Source: an uncultured Oscillospiraceae bacterium
Lineage (GTDB): Bacteria > Bacillota > Clostridia > Oscillospirales > Ruminococcaceae
DNA: 64,000 nucleotides
Direction: 5' to 3'
Assembly (NCBI GenBank): GCA_910577365.1
Contig: CAJTMU010000002.1
Location: 1-64,000, forward strand
Shown here: positions 59,768-64,000 of the stretch, piece by piece
Position numbering within the stretch: position 1 is the stretch's first letter
Layout of the letters: each line of letters opens with the position of its first letter
Translations under genes and position numbers: made by a program
The notes under the pieces: generated by a model
Seen by the model: the letters and a program-made list of their open reading frames with translations, nothing else
What the model was told of the DNA's origin: nothing
The model's database searches: none

Positions 59768-59895
59768 TGAAATACATTTGTCCGCACGTAAAGGCACGAA
59801 AAAGCATGTAACATAACACCCGCGCCTAAAATTTCAAAAAGTGCTCGGAGTGCGGCGTTGTTTTAAAAAAATTCTTAAATAAGGAGATTATCGAT

Positions 59896-61380
59896 ATGAA
59901 CAAACGCAGCTGCGGTATCCTTATGCATATAACCTCGCTTCCCTCACCATATGGGATAGGGACGCTGGGAAGAGAAGCTGACTGCTTCGCTAACTGGCTC
60001 AGGGACGCGGGACAGCGCTTCTGGCAAGTGCTGCCGATAGGTCCCACAGGATACGGTGACTCGCCCTATCAGCCGTTTTCCTCATTCGCGGGAAATCCGC
60101 TGATGATAGACCTTGATGAGCTGGTAGAACAAGGGCTTCTCTCAAGAGAGCGGGTGGAACAGGCGGATTACGGCGCCGACCCCAACTACGTTGACTTTGA
60201 AAAGGTAAGCAGGACGAAAACGGAGCTGCTCCGTGAAGCGTCCAAGAAATTTGAGGACGACGTCGGGTACACTTCGTTTACACTCGACGAAGCGGACTGG
60301 CTTGACGATTATGCGCTTTTCATGGCACTCAAGGACAAATTCGGCGGAAAGCCGTGGACGCTGTGGGACGAGGACATCAAGCTAAGAACGCCAGAGGCTC
60401 TGGAGCGGTACAGAAACGAGCTTCGTGACGAAATAAGGTTCAGGAAATTCTCACAGTATATCTTTTTCCGTCAGTGGGACAGATTTCACCACTACTGCAA
60501 CAGTATAGGAATAGAGATAATCGGCGATATCCCTATATATGTTTCCCCTGACTGTGCGGACGTATGGGCGCAGCCCGAGCTGTTTGAGCTGGAGGAATCC
60601 CGAAATCCCAAGCGCGTGGCAGGGGTTCCGCCTGATTACTTCTCCGCCACCGGTCAGCTCTGGGGCAATCCGCTGTACGACTGGGAGGAGATGAAAGCGC
60701 GTGGTTATGACTGGTGGATAGAGCGAGTGAGGAAATCCACCCAAAATTACGATGTGCTGCGTATAGACCATTTCCGTGCCTTCGACACCTACTATGCTAT
60801 TCCGTTCGGACAAAAGACCGCGGAGCACGGCAAATGGGAACAGGGTCCAGGAATTGAACTGTTTGACGCGATAAAAGCGGAACTGGGTAAGGTGAACATT
60901 ATCGCGGAGGACCTCGGAGAGATTTTTGACAGTGTAAAAATGCTGCTCAGAAAAACTGGTTTCCCCGGAATGAGAGTTTTGCAGTTCGGCTTCAACCCCG
61001 ACAACGCTGACAACGACCATCTTCCGCACAGCTACCCCAAAAACTGCGTGGCATACACGGGAACGCATGACAACGCCACCGTTATGCAATGGTACAGCGA
61101 AGCTGACAGAAAATCCCGAGCGATGGCTAAAAGGTATCTTAAAAAAGGCTTGCTTGAGGGCAGGAATTACAGTTTTATCAGAAGCGTATACGCAAGCCCT
61201 GCCAACCTTGCTGTCATTCCCATGCAAGACGTTCTGTGTCTGGGAAAAGAGGGGCGTATGAACGTTCCTTCAACGCTTGGCGGCAACTGGAACTGGCGAA
61301 TGAAGAAAATGCCGAAGCTTTCCGACGCTTCAAAGCTTAGAGAGCTTGCGGAAACATATTTTAGGCTTAATGTCAATTAA
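59896..61380 (+). CDS. malQ: 4-alpha-glucanotransferase (amylomaltase)
   Basis: 494 residues of glycoside hydrolase family 77. The start RSCGILMHITSLPSPYGIGTLG, the catalytic-nucleophile region LRIDHFRAFDTYYAIP and IIAEDLGEIF are typical; GTHDNATVMQW is near the end. It transfers maltooligosaccharide units in starch or glycogen metabolism. It has an AAGGAG site and is not linked to other maltose genes here. Confidence 0.96.
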   Translation: MNKRSCGILMHITSLPSPYGIGTLGREADCFANWLRDAGQRFWQVLPIGPTGYGDSPYQPFSSFAGNPLMIDLDELVEQGLLSRERVEQADYGADPNYVDFEKVSRTKTELLREASKKFEDDVGYTSFTLDEADWLDDYALFMALKDKFGGKPWTLWDEDIKLRTPEALERYRNELRDEIRFRKFSQYIFFRQWDRFHHYCNSIGIEIIGDIPIYVSPDCADVWAQPELFELEESRNPKRVAGVPPDYFSATGQLWGNPLYDWEEMKARGYDWWIERVRKSTQNYDVLRIDHFRAFDTYYAIPFGQKTAEHGKWEQGPGIELFDAIKAELGKVNIIAEDLGEIFDSVKMLLRKTGFPGMRVLQFGFNPDNADNDHLPHSYPKNCVAYTGTHDNATVMQWYSEADRKSRAMAKRYLKKGLLEGRNYSFIRSVYASPANLAVIPMQDVLCLGKEGRMNVPSTLGGNWNWRMKKMPKLSDASKLRELAETYFRLNVN

Positions 61381-61387
61381 TAAATCA

Positions 61388-61417
61388 ATGCGCGGAATCA
61401 AAAAATTCCGCGCATAA
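61388..61417. terminator. Shared terminator between malQ and metH
   Basis: ATGCGCGGAAT, 6-base loop, ATTCCGCGCAT between two converging genes. It can work in both directions, although T-tracts are weak. Confidence 0.7.
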
Positions 61418-61434
61418 TACGTATATATTTGAAA

Positions 61435-63825
61435 TCAGCCTACGCCGTATACTTTTCTGGCTATATCCACAGTTTCTTTCGCGTCCTTGGCGTAAAAATC
61501 CGCTCCTATCTTTTCCGCGTATTCCGGAGTCAGCACCGCTCCTCCAACTACTATTTTGCAGTTTACGTTATTTTCGCGAAGCAGCTTTATAGTACCCTCC
61601 ATGCTCTTGAGCGTGGTGGTCATCAGCGCCGAAAGACCCACCAGACGCACATCGTATTTTATCGCTGAATCAACTACTGCCTGATACTCCACGTCCTTGC
61701 CAAGGTCTATCACCTCAAAGCCATAGTTTTCAAGCAGCGTTTTCACAATATTTTTTCCGATATCATGAATATCGCCCTTTACCGTAGCCAGCACTACCCG
61801 TCCGCGGCTTTCGCTTGCGCCGCCTTTTGCGGCTATATATTTCTTTATAACATCAAATGCCGCCTGTGCCGCTCCCGCTGACTGTATAAGCTGCGGAAGG
61901 AAGATAGTACCATTTTCAAAGCGCTCACCCACAGAATCCAGCGCGGGTATAAGATGCTCGTTTATTATAACCATTGGATCGCAGCCATCACTCAGCAGCC
62001 GTTCTGCCGCCGAAGCGCACTCTGCCTTAAGTCCGTTCGCGACCGCTCCGCCGATATCCGATGCCTGCTCTGAAACAGCCTGCTGTTTTTGAGCATTCTG
62101 CACCTGCGTCGTTATCACTGCGTCTGCGTAGCGCCCTATATAATCCGCTCCGTTTCTGTCATAACCCGAAAGCAGCCTGTATGCGCATACCGCTCCTGAC
62201 ATGGCGGGAATATTCGGGTTGATTATGGGCAAATCAAGCCCGCTGTTCATAGCCATTGTCAGAAAAGCGGAATTTACCAGCTCACGGTTCGGCAGCCCGA
62301 AGGAAATGTTGGATACACCCAGCACCGTTTTCAGTCCAAGGCGCTCCTTTACCATGCGGAGTGCCTTGAGAGTTTCTGCGGCTCCGTCCTGCTCCGCCGA
62401 TGCGGTAAGCGTAAGGCAATCGATATAAACATCGCGCTTGGGAATGCCGTATTTCTCAGCTCGCCTCAAGATTTTTTCAGCAATGGCAAAACGCTCCTCG
62501 GCAGTTTTCGGTATCCCGCCGCTGTCAAGAGTCAAACCCACTACCGCCGCGCCATACTTTTTAACAAGCGGCAGCACAGTTTCCAGCTTCTCTTCCTCAC
62601 CATTCACGGAATTTACTATCGGCTTGCCCGACACCAAGCGCAGCGCGGCCTCAAGCACGTCAGTCTCAGTTGTGTCTATCTGAAGCGGAGCGCCGCACAC
62701 CGACTGCACCGCGTTCACCGCCGCAGCCATCATTTCCTTTTCGTCGATATCGGGAAGACCTACGTTTACGTCGAGTATATCCGCGCCAGCCTCAGTCTGC
62801 TCTATCGCCTGACGCATGATATAATCCAGATCGCGCCGCTTAAGCGCTTCCTTAAACAGCTTTTTACCCGTAGGGTTAATACGCTCTCCGATAATACGCA
62901 CCGTATCTATCTCAACCGTTTCCGAGGCGGAGCAGACTGCGGGCGGTATTTCCTCGTATTTAGGACTGAATTTTTTTCCGCTAAGCTCTTTGCAAACGGC
63001 TTTTATAAACTCGGGCGTAGTCCCGCAGCAGCCGCCGAACAGCTTTACACCCAACTCCGACATCTCACCGATGACCCGCGCATACTCTTCAGGCGTTATA
63101 TCGTACAGATTCGTTTTCGGGTCAGGAAGCCCAGCGTTGGGGCGGATAAGCACCGGAACGCTTGTCCAGCGCATTATTTCTTTAACGATGGGAACAGCCT
63201 CCTTGGGTCCCAGTGAGCAGTTCATGCCGATAACGTCCGCACCCATGCCGCAAAGAGTAAGCGCCATCGCGGACACTCCGCAGCCTGTAAATGTACGGAG
63301 GTTTTCCTCAAAGGTCATTGTGCACACAACGGGAAGCTCTGTGTTTTCCTTGGCTGCAAGCAGCGCGGTTTTTATCTCCATAAGATCAGTCATAGTTTCC
63401 AGAACAATAAAATCCGCGCCGCGCCCCGCAAGCATTATCTCCTTAAACATCTCATATGCCTCGCTGACCGACATATCCCCCGTTGGGCGCATCATTCTAC
63501 CCAAAGAACCGACGTCCAGCGCCACCAGCGTATCCGTTCCGTCACATGCTTTGCGGGCTATCTCTATTCCTTTTTCTATTACCTCAGTCACACTATAACC
63601 GCTGCTTCTCAGCTTATGAGCGTTCGCGCCGAACGTGTTTGCGTAAACCGCCTGCGCTCCTGCAGCTATATATTGACGATGTATATCTTCTATCAGCCCG
63701 GGGTTGGTGAAATTAAGCTCCTCGGGCAGACCGCCCAGTTTAAGACCGCTCTTTTGGAGCATTGTTCCCATCGCTCCGTCAAGAACGATATATTCGTTAT
63801 TTTCCAATAAATCTCTGAAAGACAT
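61435..63825 (-). CDS. metH: Cobalamin-dependent methionine synthase, short form
   Basis: 796 residues in three parts. The homocysteine-binding barrel (1-285) has the zinc cysteines in GMNCSLGP and GGCCGTTP. The methyltetrahydrofolate barrel (about 300-570) follows. The B12-binding part (about 580-796) has DIHDIGKN near residue 683 for the axial His. The C-terminal SAM-binding reactivation domain of the E. coli enzyme (about 1200 residues) is absent, as is usual in Clostridia, so a separate reactivation protein is needed. It makes methionine from homocysteine. Confidence 0.95.
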   Translation of the reverse strand: MSFRDLLENNEYIVLDGAMGTMLQKSGLKLGGLPEELNFTNPGLIEDIHRQYIAAGAQAVYANTFGANAHKLRSSGYSVTEVIEKGIEIARKACDGTDTLVALDVGSLGRMMRPTGDMSVSEAYEMFKEIMLAGRGADFIVLETMTDLMEIKTALLAAKENTELPVVCTMTFEENLRTFTGCGVSAMALTLCGMGADVIGMNCSLGPKEAVPIVKEIMRWTSVPVLIRPNAGLPDPKTNLYDITPEEYARVIGEMSELGVKLFGGCCGTTPEFIKAVCKELSGKKFSPKYEEIPPAVCSASETVEIDTVRIIGERINPTGKKLFKEALKRRDLDYIMRQAIEQTEAGADILDVNVGLPDIDEKEMMAAAVNAVQSVCGAPLQIDTTETDVLEAALRLVSGKPIVNSVNGEEEKLETVLPLVKKYGAAVVGLTLDSGGIPKTAEERFAIAEKILRRAEKYGIPKRDVYIDCLTLTASAEQDGAAETLKALRMVKERLGLKTVLGVSNISFGLPNRELVNSAFLTMAMNSGLDLPIINPNIPAMSGAVCAYRLLSGYDRNGADYIGRYADAVITTQVQNAQKQQAVSEQASDIGGAVANGLKAECASAAERLLSDGCDPMVIINEHLIPALDSVGERFENGTIFLPQLIQSAGAAQAAFDVIKKYIAAKGGASESRGRVVLATVKGDIHDIGKNIVKTLLENYGFEVIDLGKDVEYQAVVDSAIKYDVRLVGLSALMTTTLKSMEGTIKLLRENNVNCKIVVGGAVLTPEYAEKIGADFYAKDAKETVDIARKVYGVG

Positions 63826-63924
63826 TCATTTCTCCTTAATAAAAAATATAAATTTCAGCTGTGCTTGCTCCGTTCGCCTCACTCCGGCGCACGTTTTTCC
63901 AAGCCGCAATTGTTTACAAATAGC

Positions 63925-64000
63925 TTATAACAAAATTTTATCCAATTCCTGATACGCCGCTTCCCAATTTGTCTGGGGATTGTCCAAAACAACATATTCA
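63925..64000 (-). CDS. C-terminal end of a gene cut by the window edge
   Basis: About 24 residues (EYVVLDNPQTNWEAAYQELDKILL) end at TAA 63925. Too short to assign. It is upstream of metH on the same strand by 99 bases. Confidence 0.5.
   Translation of the reverse strand, partial: EYVVLDNPQTNWEAAYQELDKILL

Noticed and set aside
60451..61227. 258-codon minus-strand frame opposite malQ
   Set aside because: Entirely within the malQ coding region, with no start site or motif.
63826..63924. SAM or cobalamin riboswitch before metH
   Set aside because: The leader between the preceding gene and metH is only about 100 bases and contains none of the conserved SAM-box or B12-box sequences.
1..64000. 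tRNA, rRNA or CRISPR arrays
   Set aside because: I looked for TTCGAATC-type T-loops, rRNA signatures and regularly spaced repeats and found none that hold up.

Overview
The window comes from a low-to-medium GC Gram-positive anaerobe of the class Clostridia, most likely an Oscillospiraceae/Ruminococcaceae-type genome. Evidence: the Firmicutes housekeeping order remA-gmk-priA-def-fmt-rsmB-rlmN-prpC-prkC, a spore gene (ytfJ/gerW), ScpA/ScpB, AGGAG-type ribosome sites, TTGACA-17-TATAAT promoters, a tRNA T-box leader, and a sugar ABC transporter without its own ATPase. I see no rRNA, tRNA, CRISPR array, phage or transposase gene.

Layout. 1-9904 (minus): one long housekeeping run from remA down to the window-truncated kinase prkC. 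It contains an extra P-loop kinase and two peptide deformylase paralogues flanking the remains of a CPBP membrane protease. 10137-12268 (plus): a chemoreceptor. 12501-13813 (minus): an amidohydrolase and a dCTP deaminase gene with an in-frame TGA. 13975-16846 (plus): an orphan FliG-C-like protein, then an Ile T-box, ilvA, an unknown gene and ridA. 17091-18146 (minus): DUF421/DUF4363 pair. 18409-24869 (plus): site-2 protease, scpA, scpB, DUF2953, ytfJ, D,D-carboxypeptidase, rluB, a gene broken by an in-frame TAA, and a DUF2716 protein. 25285-28438: a 12S/1.3S/5S transcarboxylase-like trio. 28961-32399: sugar-binding lipoprotein and two permeases. 32624-34515: NrdD-tail protein and gdhA.

34757-37855 holds four small XRE regulators on the minus strand, each facing a strong rightward promoter. 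Two of them lie in a tandemly duplicated block, and three of the four rightward promoters have no recognisable gene behind them. 37886-46335: PopT/DUF368, a Pro/Gln-rich membrane protein, an MBL hydrolase operon, an SGNH lipoprotein, an FGGY kinase, and DUF1540 with a coupled micro-ORF. 46457-52258: TraB/GumN lipoprotein, unknown propeller-like protein, histidine phosphatase, XRE regulator, flippase, tadA. 52329-55331: a 1000-residue P-type-ATPase-like protein that has lost the DKTGT and TGDN motifs. 55695-64000: rlmB, comM, an azlC remnant with small unknown genes and a WGR protein, malQ, metH, and the tail of one more gene.

The most unusual features are: (i) an interspersed intergenic repeat family with at least five copies, which keeps a hairpin with a GCTTCG-like loop while the arm sequences change compensatorily; (ii) a hairpin placed between the Shine-Dalgarno and the start codon of both rluB and comM; (iii) the XRE cluster with orphan divergent promoters carrying CAATA/TATTG operators, a motif shared with the NrdD-tail gene; (iv) the catalytically dead-looking P-type ATPase; (v) the TGA at a position where I would expect Cys in dcd. 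Several decayed genes (CPBP, azlC, dcd, the post-rluB gene) indicate active gene loss or some base errors in the assembly.
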